Shown: positions 10,157-19,901 of the stretch, piece by piece
Layout of the letters: each line of letters opens with the position of its first letter
Numbering within the stretch: the stretch's first letter is position 1
Source of the DNA: Variovorax sp. V93
GTDB lineage: Bacteria; Pseudomonadota; Gammaproteobacteria; Burkholderiales; Burkholderiaceae_C
Direction of reading: 5' to 3'
Length of the DNA stretch: 64,000 bases
NCBI RefSeq assembly: GCF_041154485.1
Contig: NZ_AP028669.1
Coordinates: 1,302,001 to 1,366,000 of the forward strand
The notes under the pieces: model-generated
Databases searched by the model: none
What the model saw: only the letters and a program-made list of their open reading frames with translations
Told to the model about the DNA's origin: nothing
Program-made: the position numbers and the translations under genes

Positions 10157-10159
10157 CGC

Positions 10160-10690
10160 TCAGATCGGCTTGAAGTGTTCGAAGGGTTCGCGGCAGGCGA
10201 GGCAGCGGTAGAGCGCCTTGCATGCGGTGGAGCCGAAGGCGGAGAGGCGTTCGGTGCGCTCGCTCGCGCAGCGCGGGCAGGCAATGCGTTCGCCGCCGGC
10301 GATGCGGCCGAAGAGGCGGATGGGCACGGCGGTGCCGGCCGCAGCTTCTGGCGTGAGGTGGGCCGGCGGCGCGATGCCATAAGCCTTGAGCTTGGCGCGG
10401 CCTTCCTCGCTGATCCAGTCGCTGCTCCAGGCGGGCGCGCGCCGCAAGGTGGCGCGTGCGCGGCCGAGGCCTGCCTTTTCGATGGCGGCCAGCACGTCGT
10501 GCTCGATGGCTTCGGTCGCGGGGCAGCCCGAGTAGGTCGGCGTGAGCACGATCTCCAGCCCTTCGTCATGTTCGATCACCTCGCGCACGATGCCCAGGTC
10601 GCAGACCGACACGGCCGGCACCTCGGGGTCGAGGACCGTGTGCAGCACGGCCCAGGCCGCGTCGACGCGCGATGCAATGGCGGTGTTCAC
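10160..10690 (-). CDS. paaD: PaaD: phenylacetyl-CoA epoxidase assembly/maturation protein
   Basis: A 176-residue protein. Residues about 1-95 form a MIP18/DUF59-like domain (DLGIVREV near 32, then TPTYSGCPA). The C-terminus is a zinc-ribbon-like domain with CPRC and, later, CLAC. PaaD is thought to help mature the epoxidase metal centre. The likely start is GTG 10690, which overlaps the paaC TGA by GTGA; longer frames would run into paaC. The size matches E. coli PaaD (about 165). Confidence 0.93.
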   Translation of the reverse strand: MNTAIASRVDAAWAVLHTVLDPEVPAVSVCDLGIVREVIEHDEGLEIVLTPTYSGCPATEAIEHDVLAAIEKAGLGRARATLRRAPAWSSDWISEEGRAKLKAYGIAPPAHLTPEAAAGTAVPIRLFGRIAGGERIACPRCASERTERLSAFGSTACKALYRCLACREPFEHFKPI

Positions 10691-11466
10691 CACACGCCTC
10701 CGGGATAGCTGCGCTGGAGATACTGCATTTCGGCCAGGATGTAGCCCATGTGCTCGCTGTGCACGCCCTGCTTGCCGGTGCTGCGGAAGGGAGTCTCCTG
10801 CGGCATTGCGAGCCCGGCGGCGTCGAGCACCTGCTGCATCTCGGCAAGCCACGGTTCGCGCAGCTCGCTCCATGCGGGGCCGAGGCCGCTCGCGCTGGCT
10901 TGCGCATCGACCGCATCGCTCTCGAACAGCTCGGGCATGTAGAGCCAGAGCTGCCTCAGCGCCTTTTCCGTGCGGCGGCGAGATTCATCGGTGCCGTCGC
11001 CGAGCCGCACGACCCAGTCGCCCGAATGCTGCTGGTGGTAGCGCGCTTCCTTCACGGCCTTGCCGGCGATGGCGGCCACTTCGGCATCGCACGATGCGGC
11101 GAGGCGCTGCCACAGCAGCTTGAGCAGCGTGGCGACCATCGTGTTGCGCACCACCGCAAAGGCGAAGTCGCCGCGCGGCAGCTCGACCATCGTGAGGTTG
11201 AAGTAGTCGCGTTCGTCGCGCAGGTAGGCGAGCTGGTCTTCGTCGTGCTCATGGCCGGCGCCTTCGAGCTTGCCGGCGTGCGTGAGCAGTGCGCGCGCCT
11301 GGCCCACGAGGTCGAGCGCGATGTTGGCCATCGCGATGTCTTCTTCCAGCACGGGCGCATGGCCGCACCATTCGCCGAGGCGCTGCGCCAGAACGAGGCA
11401 GGTGTCGCCGATGCGCAGCAGGTATTGCACGGCAGGCGTGCGGTTCAGTTCGATCGATGCTTGCAT
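10687..11466 (-). CDS. paaC: PaaC: phenylacetyl-CoA epoxidase structural subunit
   Basis: A 259-residue ferritin-like helical protein matching PaaC, the non-catalytic partner that holds PaaA in the epoxidase core. Recognisable stretches include LRIGDTCLVLAQRLGEWCGHAP near the start and ARYHQQHSGDWVVRLGDGT in the middle, the latter characteristic of PaaC. It sits 10 bases after paaB and is coupled to paaD. Confidence 0.95.
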   Translation of the reverse strand: MQASIELNRTPAVQYLLRIGDTCLVLAQRLGEWCGHAPVLEEDIAMANIALDLVGQARALLTHAGKLEGAGHEHDEDQLAYLRDERDYFNLTMVELPRGDFAFAVVRNTMVATLLKLLWQRLAASCDAEVAAIAGKAVKEARYHQQHSGDWVVRLGDGTDESRRRTEKALRQLWLYMPELFESDAVDAQASASGLGPAWSELREPWLAEMQQVLDAAGLAMPQETPFRSTGKQGVHSEHMGYILAEMQYLQRSYPGGVW

Positions 11467-11476
11467 GGCGCGCCGC

Positions 11477-11773
11477 TCACATGTGGTCCACGGACTTGGG
11501 CAACTTGTAGAAGGTGGGATGCCGGTACACCTTGTCTTCCGCGGGATCGAAGAACATGTCCTTGTCCCCCGGGTCGCTGGCCACGATCTGGTCCGAGCGC
11601 ACCACCCAGATGCTGCTGCCTTCCTGGCGGCGCGTGTAGACGTCGCGCGCCATCTGGATCGCCATCTTCGGGTCGGCGGCGTGCAGGCTGCCGCAGTGCT
11701 TGTGGTCGAGGCCGGCCTTGCTGCGCACGAACACTTCCCACAGGGGCCACTCTTGCTTCTGTTCGACGGTCAT
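11477..11773 (-). CDS. paaB: PaaB: phenylacetyl-CoA epoxidase small subunit
   Basis: A 98-residue protein with the PaaB sequence pattern: [24 protein letters not shown] near the N-terminus and [12 protein letters not shown] in the second half. PaaB is needed for the assembly of the active epoxidase complex. The start ATG at 11773 overlaps the paaA stop by ATGA. A longer in-frame version to 11830 would run inside paaA and is unlikely. Confidence 0.95.
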   Translation of the reverse strand: MTVEQKQEWPLWEVFVRSKAGLDHKHCGSLHAADPKMAIQMARDVYTRRQEGSSIWVVRSDQIVASDPGDKDMFFDPAEDKVYRHPTFYKLPKSVDHM

Positions 11774-12783
11774 GCCGCCTCCTTCATAGGTTGTTTGTTG
11801 GCGTGGGCCAGCGCGGCTTCGCGCACCCATGCGCCGTCATCCCAGGCGTCGACGCGGGCCTGCAGCCGCTCGCGGTTGCAGGGGCCGTCGCCGCCGATCA
11901 CGCGCCAGAACTCGCTCCAGTCGATGGCGCCGAAGTCGTGCGCCTGGCGCTCCTCGTTCCACTTCAGGTCGGGATCGGGCAGGGTCACGCCGAGGATGCG
12001 CGCCTGCTCGACCGTGGCGTCGATGAACTTCTGGCGCAGCTCGTCGTTGCTGAAGCGCTTGATGCCCCAGCGCATCGATTGCGCGCTGTTGGGGGATTGG
12101 TCGTCCGGCGGGCCGAACATCATGACCGAGGGCCACCACCAGCGGTTGACCGCGTCCTGCACCATCGCCTTCTGCGCCTCGGTGCCGTGGGTCATCATGG
12201 TCAGCAGTGCCTCGTAGCCCTGGCGCTGGTGGAAGCTCTCCTCGCGGCAGATGCGGATCATGGCGCGCGCGTAGGGCGCATACGAGCAGCGGCAGATCGG
12301 CACCTGGTTCATGATGGCCGCGCCGTCCACCAGCCAGCCGATGGTGCCCATGTCGGCCCAGGTGAGCGTCGGGTAGTTGAAGATCGAGCTGTACTTGGCG
12401 CGGCCGCTGTGCAGCGCATCGAACATCTGGTCGCGCGAGGTGCCCAGCGTTTCGGCGGCGGCATACAGGTAGAGGCCGTGGCCGCCTTCGTCCTGCACCT
12501 TGGCCAGCAGGATGGCCTTGCGCTTCAACGTGGGCGCGCGGCCGATCCAGTTGCCTTCGGGCAGCATGCCGACGATCTCCGAATGCGCATGCTGGCTGAT
12601 CTGGCGCACCAGCGTCTTGCGGTAGTGCTCGGGCATCCAGTCCTTCGCCTCGATGAAGTCGCCGGCGTCGATGTGGGCGTCGAAGCGCTCCTCGAGCCGC
12701 ATTTCCTCGGCGGAGCGCACGGCTTTCTTCTGCTTGCCGTCGCCTGCGTCCTTGCCCATGGTGTCCATGGCCTGGGTGTACAT
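11770..12783 (-). CDS. paaA: PaaA: phenylacetyl-CoA 1,2-epoxidase catalytic diiron subunit
   Basis: A 337-residue ferritin-like oxygenase subunit. The diiron ligand region is seen in [13 protein letters not shown] (about residues 95-107) and in [15 protein letters not shown] (about 182-196), the two E..ExxH-type helices. It converts phenylacetyl-CoA to the ring 1,2-epoxide with O2 and electrons from PaaE. It follows paaK by 41 bases, a gap with no clear terminator or operator. Confidence 0.96.
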   Translation of the reverse strand: MYTQAMDTMGKDAGDGKQKKAVRSAEEMRLEERFDAHIDAGDFIEAKDWMPEHYRKTLVRQISQHAHSEIVGMLPEGNWIGRAPTLKRKAILLAKVQDEGGHGLYLYAAAETLGTSRDQMFDALHSGRAKYSSIFNYPTLTWADMGTIGWLVDGAAIMNQVPICRCSYAPYARAMIRICREESFHQRQGYEALLTMMTHGTEAQKAMVQDAVNRWWWPSVMMFGPPDDQSPNSAQSMRWGIKRFSNDELRQKFIDATVEQARILGVTLPDPDLKWNEERQAHDFGAIDWSEFWRVIGGDGPCNRERLQARVDAWDDGAWVREAALAHANKQPMKEAA

Positions 12784-12824
12784 GTGCGTGTCCTTTCTGT
12801 GCGGAGTGTGGGCGCGCGGGCGGC

Positions 12825-14135
<1,311 letters not shown>

Positions 14136-14149
14136 GGGCTTGTGTCTCC

Positions 14150-14593
14150 TCAGGCGGCAACGGCGGGGCGGCCCTTGGCGGTGTATGAACGGCCGCGGAA
14201 GATGGCGACGCGCTCGCCGCGCTGGTTGGTGATTTCGGTGTCGTACACGCCGGTGCGGCCGGCCTTCGACACTTCGAAGCAGCGCGCGGTGAGCACATCG
14301 CCTTCGCGCGCCGGCGCAATGAAGTCGATGGAAAAGCCCGAGGCCACGGTCAGCTCGTTGTACGAGTTGCAGGCGAAGGCAAAGGTGGAATCGGCCAGCG
14401 TGGCCATGAAGCCGCCGTGGCAGATGGCGTGGCCGTTGAGCATGTCGGTGCGCACGCGCATTTCGAGCGTGGCCTGGCCGGGGCCGACCTCGACGATGCG
14501 CATGCCCAGGCCCTTGCTGGCGTTGTCGTTCGCGAACATGCCGTCGCGGACGTGCTCGGCGGTTTGCTGGGGGGTGCGGGTCGTGTCTGCCAT
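14150..14593 (-). CDS. paaI: PaaI: hydroxyphenylacetyl-CoA thioesterase
   Basis: A 147-residue hotdog-fold thioesterase. The motif HAICHGGFMATLAD carries the HGG and the Asp of the PaaI family active site. PaaI rescues CoA from dead-end hydroxyphenylacetyl-CoA products of the epoxidase. It lies 3 bases after paaG in the operon. Confidence 0.93.
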   Translation of the reverse strand: MADTTRTPQQTAEHVRDGMFANDNASKGLGMRIVEVGPGQATLEMRVRTDMLNGHAICHGGFMATLADSTFAFACNSYNELTVASGFSIDFIAPAREGDVLTARCFEVSKAGRTGVYDTEITNQRGERVAIFRGRSYTAKGRPAVAA

Positions 14594-14596
14594 GGC

Positions 14597-15400
14597 CTAG
14601 CGGTCCTTGAATTGCGGCGCGCGCTTGGCGCGGAAGGCTTCGACACCTTCGCGGTAATCGCCGGCATTGCCCATCTCTCGCTGGATGCGTGCTTCTTCGG
14701 CCAGTGCCGTTTCCAGGTCCATGCGCTGCGCTGCGGCCATGGCTTGGCGCGTGGCGACCAGGGCACGGGTGGGCATGGCGGCCAGCTTCGAGGCGAGCGC
14801 GGCGGCCGTTTCGGGCAGCGCCGCGTCGTCCACGCACTGCCAGATCAGTCCGATGCGCGCGGCTTCCTCGGCCGGCAGCTTGTCGCCCAGCATCGCCATG
14901 CCCAGCGCGCGTGCCGAGCCCACGAGCCGCGGCAGCAGCCAGGTGCCGCCGGTGTCAGGCACCAGGCCGATCTTGGCGAAGGCCTGGATGAAGCTGGCCG
15001 AACGCGCCGCCACGACGAGGTCGCAGCACAGTGCGATGTTGGCGCCCGCGCCGGCGGCCACGCCATTGACGGCGGCAACCACGGGCACCGGCATCGAGCG
15101 CAGCCGCGCGACGAGCGGGGCGTACCAGGTGGTGATGACCTGGCCCAGGTCCTTGGGTGCGGCGCCGGGCGAAAGGTCGGGGGCCACCGCCGGATCGGCC
15201 AGGTCCTGCCCAGCGCAGAAGGCGCGGCCCGCACCCGTGAGCACCACGCAGCGCACCTCCGGGTCGTCGGCTGCGAGGTCCAGCGCCGCCATCAGTTCGC
15301 CGTGCATTTCGGTCGTGAAGCTGTTGAGCGCCGCGGGCCGGTTGAGGCTCAGCGTGCGAACCGCACCGGCATTGCTGGTGAGAACTAAAGGTTCTGGCAT
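14597..15400 (-). CDS. paaG: PaaG: 1,2-epoxyphenylacetyl-CoA isomerase
   Basis: A 267-residue crotonase-fold protein. It has the oxyanion-hole motif FCAGQDL, and the active-site loop reads IGLVPDTGGTWLLPRLVG; the Asp in PDTGG is the catalytic acid of PaaG and replaces the hydratase glutamate. It converts the epoxide to the oxepin-CoA. The start is ATG 15400, as the longer frame to 15496 would cross the operator region. It is the first gene of the minus-strand phenylacetate operon, so the promoter must lie in 15401-15548. Confidence 0.95.
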   Translation of the reverse strand: MPEPLVLTSNAGAVRTLSLNRPAALNSFTTEMHGELMAALDLAADDPEVRCVVLTGAGRAFCAGQDLADPAVAPDLSPGAAPKDLGQVITTWYAPLVARLRSMPVPVVAAVNGVAAGAGANIALCCDLVVAARSASFIQAFAKIGLVPDTGGTWLLPRLVGSARALGMAMLGDKLPAEEAARIGLIWQCVDDAALPETAAALASKLAAMPTRALVATRQAMAAAQRMDLETALAEEARIQREMGNAGDYREGVEAFRAKRAPQFKDR

Positions 15401-15449
15401 CGGGCTTGTCTCTCTTGTCTGTGGGAATCGAATCGGCGTGCAAACACTA

Positions 15450-15478
15450 TTGACCGACCGTCCGGTAGATTTTAAGAT
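15450..15478 (+). promoter_or_regulatory. Candidate paaY promoter with PaaR (TetR) operator in the paaG-paaY divergent region
   Basis: On the plus strand TTGACC (15450-15455) is followed after 17 bases by TAAGAT (15473-15478), a credible sigma-70 pair. Within the spacer is ACCGACCGTCCGGT (15453-15466), a dyad of form ACCGnnCGnnCGGT that fits a TetR-family operator. Its place between paaG and paaY, and the TetR gene just downstream, make it the likely binding site of that regulator. Binding would block paaY-paaR and probably paaG. Confidence 0.65.
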
Positions 15479-15548
15479 CGAGCCCGATGCCAGCACAAGC
15501 GGATGGATTCAGGGCAAACCCTGAGCCCGCAAAAAGGAGACCGATCGA

Positions 15549-16151
15549 ATGCCCAGCTACGCCATCGACGGCGTGATTCCCGTCGTCGACCCGACGGCCT
15601 ACGTGCACCCCAGCGCCGTGCTGATAGGCGACGTGATCGTCGGCCCCGGCTGCTACGTCGGCCCCTGCGCCAGCCTGCGCGGCGATTTCGGCCGCATCGT
15701 GCTGCAGGAAGGCTCCAACGTGCAGGACCATTGCTGCATCCACGGCTTTCCCGACCAGGACACGGTGGTCGAGGTCAACGGCCACATCGGCCACGGCGCG
15801 ATCCTGCACAGCTGCATCGTGCGGCGCGATGCGCTGGTGGGCATGAATGCGGTGGTGATGGACGAGGCCGAGATCGGCGAGCAGGCCATCGTGGCGGCCT
15901 GCGCCTTCGTGCCGGCCGGCATGAAGGTGCCGGCGCGCTCGCTGGTGGCGGGCATTCCGGCCAAGGTGAAGAAGATGCTGAGCGAGGAAGAAATCGCCTG
16001 GAAGCTCGAAGGCACGCAGACCTACCAGGCGCTCACCGTGCGCAGCCTGGCCAGCCTGCGCGAGGTCGCGCCGCTGCAGCAGATGGAGCCTGGCCGCCCG
16101 CGGCTGCCTGCTTCCGAGGTGCGTTCGCTGATCGCGACGAGGCGCGGCTAG
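15549..16151 (+). CDS. paaY: PaaY: hexapeptide-repeat (gamma-carbonic-anhydrase-like) thioesterase of phenylacetate degradation
   Basis: A 200-residue left-handed beta-helix protein that starts [23 protein letters not shown], typical for PaaY. Hexapeptide repeats run through about residues 10-150, with the metal-binding His residues in [11 protein letters not shown] and [11 protein letters not shown]. PaaY has been reported as a thioesterase that clears dead-end CoA esters such as 2-hydroxycyclohepta-1,4,6-triene-1-formyl-CoA. A clear AAAAGGAG-type ribosome site stands at about 15533. It is transcribed away from paaG. Confidence 0.93.
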   Translation: MPSYAIDGVIPVVDPTAYVHPSAVLIGDVIVGPGCYVGPCASLRGDFGRIVLQEGSNVQDHCCIHGFPDQDTVVEVNGHIGHGAILHSCIVRRDALVGMNAVVMDEAEIGEQAIVAACAFVPAGMKVPARSLVAGIPAKVKKMLSEEEIAWKLEGTQTYQALTVRSLASLREVAPLQQMEPGRPRLPASEVRSLIATRRG

Positions 16152-16210
16152 CTTCGGGCAAGATCACGGCCCGTCCGCAAGCACTGCAATCAAGGAAGAA
16201 AGAAGACCCG

Positions 16211-16852
16211 ATGCCGCGTGGAAGATCCGCCACCTATGACGACCAGCGCGAGTTCATCCTGGCGCAGGCCGCCCAGCTGTTCGCGCGCCGCGGCTATCCC
16301 GCCACTTCGATGAACCAGGTGGCCGAGGCCTGCAATCTCTCGAAGGCCACGCTCTACCACTACTACAAGGACAAGAGCAGCCTCTTGATCAGCATTGCCG
16401 AGACGCACGTGTCCAAGCTCGCGGCGCTGGTGGCCGAGGAAGAGGCGTCGACGCACACCGACGAGGAGCGCCTGCGCCGCTTCATCTACCGCATCGTCGA
16501 GGAATACGCTGGCGCGCAGGACGCGCACCGCGTGCTGACCGACGACGTGCGCTTTCTGGAAGAAGAAGACCGCGAGCGCGTGCTGAACCAGGAGCGCGAG
16601 GTGGTGGCGGGCTTTGCACGTGCCGTGTCGGCGTTGAGGCCGGGCGCGCCGAGCGACGACCTCGCCAAGCCGCTGACCATGCTGCTGTTCGGCATGATCA
16701 ACTGGATGTTCACCTGGATGAAGCCCGGCGGCCGGCTCGACCATGCGTCCATTGCGCCGATCGTGGCCGACCTGTTCCTGGGCGGCATCGGTGCGGTGAA
16801 GTCGCCGCCTGCCGTTTCACGGCCCGGCGCTTCCGTCAAAGAATCCGGTTGA
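16211..16852 (+). CDS. paaR: TetR-family regulator, probable phenylacetate repressor PaaR
   Basis: A 213-residue TetR-family protein. The HTH lies at about residues 20-65 (GYPATSMNQVAEACNLSKATLYHYYKD). The rest is a helical ligand domain. In beta-proteobacteria a TetR-type PaaR controls phenylacetate genes and responds to phenylacetyl-CoA; its place 59 bases after paaY supports that role here. The 3' end overlaps the convergent VWA gene by 17 bases, so no terminator separates them. Confidence 0.85.
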   Translation: MPRGRSATYDDQREFILAQAAQLFARRGYPATSMNQVAEACNLSKATLYHYYKDKSSLLISIAETHVSKLAALVAEEEASTHTDEERLRRFIYRIVEEYAGAQDAHRVLTDDVRFLEEEDRERVLNQEREVVAGFARAVSALRPGAPSDDLAKPLTMLLFGMINWMFTWMKPGGRLDHASIAPIVADLFLGGIGAVKSPPAVSRPGASVKESG

Positions 16853-17873
16853 ACCAGAGCAGCGACAGCCCCGCCGACAGCAGCGTGAGGATGGCCGCGC
16901 CGAGTGCAAAGAGCGCCGAGATCTCGGTTTCCTTCTTCTCGACCGTGAGCCGCGAGCTCAGCGTTTCGTAGACCTTCTTCAGGTCGGCGGCGGTTCCGGC
17001 GTAGAAGTATTCGGCCTGGGTCTTGTTGGCCACGGCCTTGAGCGTTTCCTCGTCGAGGCGCACGCGCATCGACCAGCCTTCGAAGCCGATGGTCTCGCCG
17101 TCGACCGTGCCCACGCCCACCGTGTAGATGCGCACGCCGCGATCCGCCGCGGCCTTGGCGGCATCGAGCGGATCGACGCCCGTGGTGCGCTGCCCATCGG
17201 TCAGCATGATGATGGCGGCGGAGGTGTAGGAGCCCGGCGCCACCGGGGTGAACTCCTTGGCCTGCTTTTCCGCCTGGTCGATCGGCGTGCCGCGCTGGCG
17301 GCTGGGCGCGCTGAACTGGGAGACGTCGATGCCCGCGTCGGGGAACAGGGTGGCGAGCGACACCACGATCGCGTTGCCCGTGGCGGTGGCGCGCTGCAGC
17401 TGGAAGCTGTCGATCGCGGCGATCAGGTCGTCGTGGTTGGTGGTGGGCAGCTGCGCCACCTGCGCGCTGCCCGCGAAGGCCACGATGCCCACCTTGACGT
17501 GGCGCGGCAGGTCCTTGATGAAGCTCTTGGCCGCTTCCTGCGCCGCGACCAGCCGGTTGGGCAGCACGTCGGCCGCGCGCATGCTGCCCGACACGTCCAT
17601 CGCCAGGATGATGGTCTGCTGATTGGACGGCAGCATCACCACCGCCATCGGCCGCGCGGCGGCCACCAGCATGGCGGCCATGGCCAGCAGGAACAGGAAG
17701 GGCGGAATGTGCCGGCGCACGCTCTGGCCGGCGCCCATGGCCTCGCGCACGATCGACAGGCTCGCATAGCGCACCGCGAGCTTCTTCTTGCGGCGGATCA
17801 GCCAGATGTAGAGCAACACCAGCAGCGGCAAGGCCGCCAGCAACCAGAGGAATTGAGGCCAGAGAAATGTCAT
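16836..17873 (-). CDS. Membrane-anchored von Willebrand factor A (VWA, BatA-like) protein
   Basis: A 345-residue protein with two N-terminal membrane segments (about 6-26 and 58-74), a periplasmic VWA domain and a C-terminal membrane segment (about 322-342). The MIDAS motif DVSGS lies at residues 93-97, with TDGQRTTG further on, so metal binding should be intact. It is the last gene of the MoxR-DUF58-VWA operon; its ATG overlaps the DUF58 stop (ATGA). MoxR/VWA systems usually help assemble protein or metal complexes; the client here is unknown. No BatB or TPR partner follows. Confidence 0.88.
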   Translation of the reverse strand: MTFLWPQFLWLLAALPLLVLLYIWLIRRKKKLAVRYASLSIVREAMGAGQSVRRHIPPFLFLLAMAAMLVAAARPMAVVMLPSNQQTIILAMDVSGSMRAADVLPNRLVAAQEAAKSFIKDLPRHVKVGIVAFAGSAQVAQLPTTNHDDLIAAIDSFQLQRATATGNAIVVSLATLFPDAGIDVSQFSAPSRQRGTPIDQAEKQAKEFTPVAPGSYTSAAIIMLTDGQRTTGVDPLDAAKAAADRGVRIYTVGVGTVDGETIGFEGWSMRVRLDEETLKAVANKTQAEYFYAGTAADLKKVYETLSSRLTVEKKETEISALFALGAAILTLLSAGLSLLWFNRIL

Positions 17874-18859
17874 GCTGCCACCGCCTTCATGCTGCCCGGG
17901 CCGATGCGCATGCGGCGCTTGCGCAGGTCGGCGAAACGAACGATGGCTTCCACCAGGTCGTCGCTGGTCGAAAGCTCGAGTGCGTCGACACCCGCTTTCG
18001 CGAGCGCAGCGCGCAGCGTGGCCTCGCGCTCGGCCGCCAGGCGTGCAAAGCGCTTGCGAAAGCCGGCGTCGTGCGTGTCGACCCAGAGCTGCTCGCCGGT
18101 TTCCGCGTCGCGCAGCGGCACCAGGCCGAGGTCGGGCAGCTCGAGTTCGAGCGGGTCGAACAGGCGCACGGCAATGACTTCATGCCGCTGCACCAGCTGG
18201 CCGAGCGGGCGTTCCCAGCCGGGCTCGCTCAGGAAGTCGGACACCACGAACACGGTGGAGCGGCGCGGCATCAGCATGGCCGCCGATTTCAGCAGGTCGG
18301 CCAGGCGCGTCATGCCCTTTTGCGCGGGCGCGGCCTCGGCCTTGCCAGCGCGCCGCTCCATCGCATGCAGCAGGTGCAGCACGTGGCGGCGGCCGCTGCG
18401 CGGCGGAATCACCGCTTCGAGGTCGGTGCCGTAGACCAGTGCGCCCACCCGGTTGCCGTGGCGCGTGAGCAGCCGCGCGAGCACGCCGACGAAGCCGGCC
18501 GAGATTTCGCGCTTGGCCTTGAGGCCCGAGCCGAAATCGACCGAGCGGCTCAGGTCGAGCACGAACCAGGCCGCCATCTCGCGGTCTTCGGTGAAGACGC
18601 GCACATGCGGCGTCTGCAGGCGGGCGGTGACGTTCCAGTCGATGTGGCGCACGTCATCGTGGTGCTGGTATTCGCGCAGGTCGGCCAGGTCGAGCCCGGT
18701 GCCGCGCATCAGCGTGCGGTAGTCGCCCTGCAGCAGGCCGTCGAGGCGGCGGATCACGGTCCATTCGAGCCGGCGCAGCGCGCGTTCGGCCCCACCGGCC
18801 TCGGCGATGAGCCGATCGTCGTTCGCGGCCGCAGGGGCCTTACGCCACCAGCTTTTCAT
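17870..18859 (-). CDS. DUF58 domain protein
   Basis: A 329-residue soluble protein with the DUF58 core: RDYRTLMRGTGLDLADLREYQHHDDVRHIDWNVTAR near residues 45-80, and FVLDLSRSVDFGS near 95. The second motif resembles the start of a VWA-like fold. DUF58 proteins nearly always pair with MoxR ATPases and VWA proteins, as here: the start overlaps the moxR-like gene's end by 20 bases. Function beyond membership in this system is not known. Confidence 0.9.
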   Translation of the reverse strand: MKSWWRKAPAAANDDRLIAEAGGAERALRRLEWTVIRRLDGLLQGDYRTLMRGTGLDLADLREYQHHDDVRHIDWNVTARLQTPHVRVFTEDREMAAWFVLDLSRSVDFGSGLKAKREISAGFVGVLARLLTRHGNRVGALVYGTDLEAVIPPRSGRRHVLHLLHAMERRAGKAEAAPAQKGMTRLADLLKSAAMLMPRRSTVFVVSDFLSEPGWERPLGQLVQRHEVIAVRLFDPLELELPDLGLVPLRDAETGEQLWVDTHDAGFRKRFARLAAEREATLRAALAKAGVDALELSTSDDLVEAIVRFADLRKRRMRIGPGSMKAVAA

Positions 18860-19853
18860 GTTCGAGCGGTTTGGGAGGAGCGGGAACGGCCCTCATGATC
18901 TTCTCGATCAGGCTGTCGGGTGTGAGGCCTTCGGACAGGCCCTCGTAGGAAAGCGTCACGCGATGGCGCAGCACGTCGGGCACCAGCGCGGTCATGTCCT
19001 CGGGCAGGGCATAGCTGCGGCCGCGCAGCAGCGCGAGAGCGCGCGCGCCTTCGGTCAGGCTGATGCTCGCGCGCGGGCTCGCGCCGAAGGTGATGAAGCG
19101 GCGCATGTCCTTCAGCCCGTGCTTGTCGGGTGTGCGCGTGGCCGACACCAGCTTGACCGCATACTGGATGAGCGAAGGGTCGACGTACACGCGCCGCGCC
19201 TCCGCCTGCAGGGTGGCGAGCTGCTCGGTGGTTGCCACCGGATTGACCTCGACCAGCGAGCCGATCACGCGCTGGACGATGACGAACTCTTCCTCGTCGC
19301 TCGGGTAGTCGACCAGCACCTTCATCATGAAGCGGTCGACCTGCGCCTCGGGCAGCGGATAGGTGCCTTCGGTCTCGATCGGGTTCTGCGTGGCCATCAC
19401 CAGGAAGGGGCGCGGCACCTTGTGCGTCTCGCCGGCAATGGTGACCTGGCGCTCCTGCATCACTTCCAGCAGTGCGCTCTGCACCTTGGCCGGCGCACGG
19501 TTGATTTCGTCGGCCAGCAGCAGGTTGGCGAACACCGGGCCGAGCGAGGTGCTGAACTCGCCGGTCTTCTGGTTGTAGATGCGCGTGCCCACCAGGTCGG
19601 CCGGCACCAGGTCGGGCGTGAACTGGATGCGCTTGAACTGGCCGCGCACGGTATCGGCCAGCGTCTTGACGGTGAGCGTCTTCGCAAGGCCCGGCACGCC
19701 CTCGACCAGCAGGTGCCCGCCCGCAAGCATGGCCACCATCACGCGCTCCAGGAAGCGGTCCTGGCCCACCACCACGCGCTTGACCTCGTAGAGGATCTGC
19801 TCCATCAGCTCGGCCGTGGCGGGAGAGGTGGAAAAGGGGTTCTCTGTGCTCAT
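18840..19853 (-). CDS. MoxR-family AAA+ ATPase
   Basis: A 337-residue AAA+ ATPase with Walker A EGVPGLAKT near residue 54, Walker B LLADEINRAP near 115 and the sensor stretch ATQNPIETEGTYPLPEAQ near 155, all signatures of the MoxR family. These ATPases act as chaperones with VWA-domain partners. It is followed by the DUF58 and VWA genes with overlaps and preceded, 48 bases upstream, by a trypsin-like protease gene. Confidence 0.93.
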   Translation of the reverse strand: MSTENPFSTSPATAELMEQILYEVKRVVVGQDRFLERVMVAMLAGGHLLVEGVPGLAKTLTVKTLADTVRGQFKRIQFTPDLVPADLVGTRIYNQKTGEFSTSLGPVFANLLLADEINRAPAKVQSALLEVMQERQVTIAGETHKVPRPFLVMATQNPIETEGTYPLPEAQVDRFMMKVLVDYPSDEEEFVIVQRVIGSLVEVNPVATTEQLATLQAEARRVYVDPSLIQYAVKLVSATRTPDKHGLKDMRRFITFGASPRASISLTEGARALALLRGRSYALPEDMTALVPDVLRHRVTLSYEGLSEGLTPDSLIEKIMRAVPAPPKPLEHEKLVA

Positions 19854-19901
19854 GCGGGGACCTCTTGTTGAACGATCGAAACTGGGCGCGTTCCTGCTGG
19901 C

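Noticed and set aside
15401..15449. A sigma-70 promoter for paaG on the minus strand
   Set aside because: No -35/-10 pair of reasonable quality could be placed near the operator on that strand, although a promoter must exist in the region.
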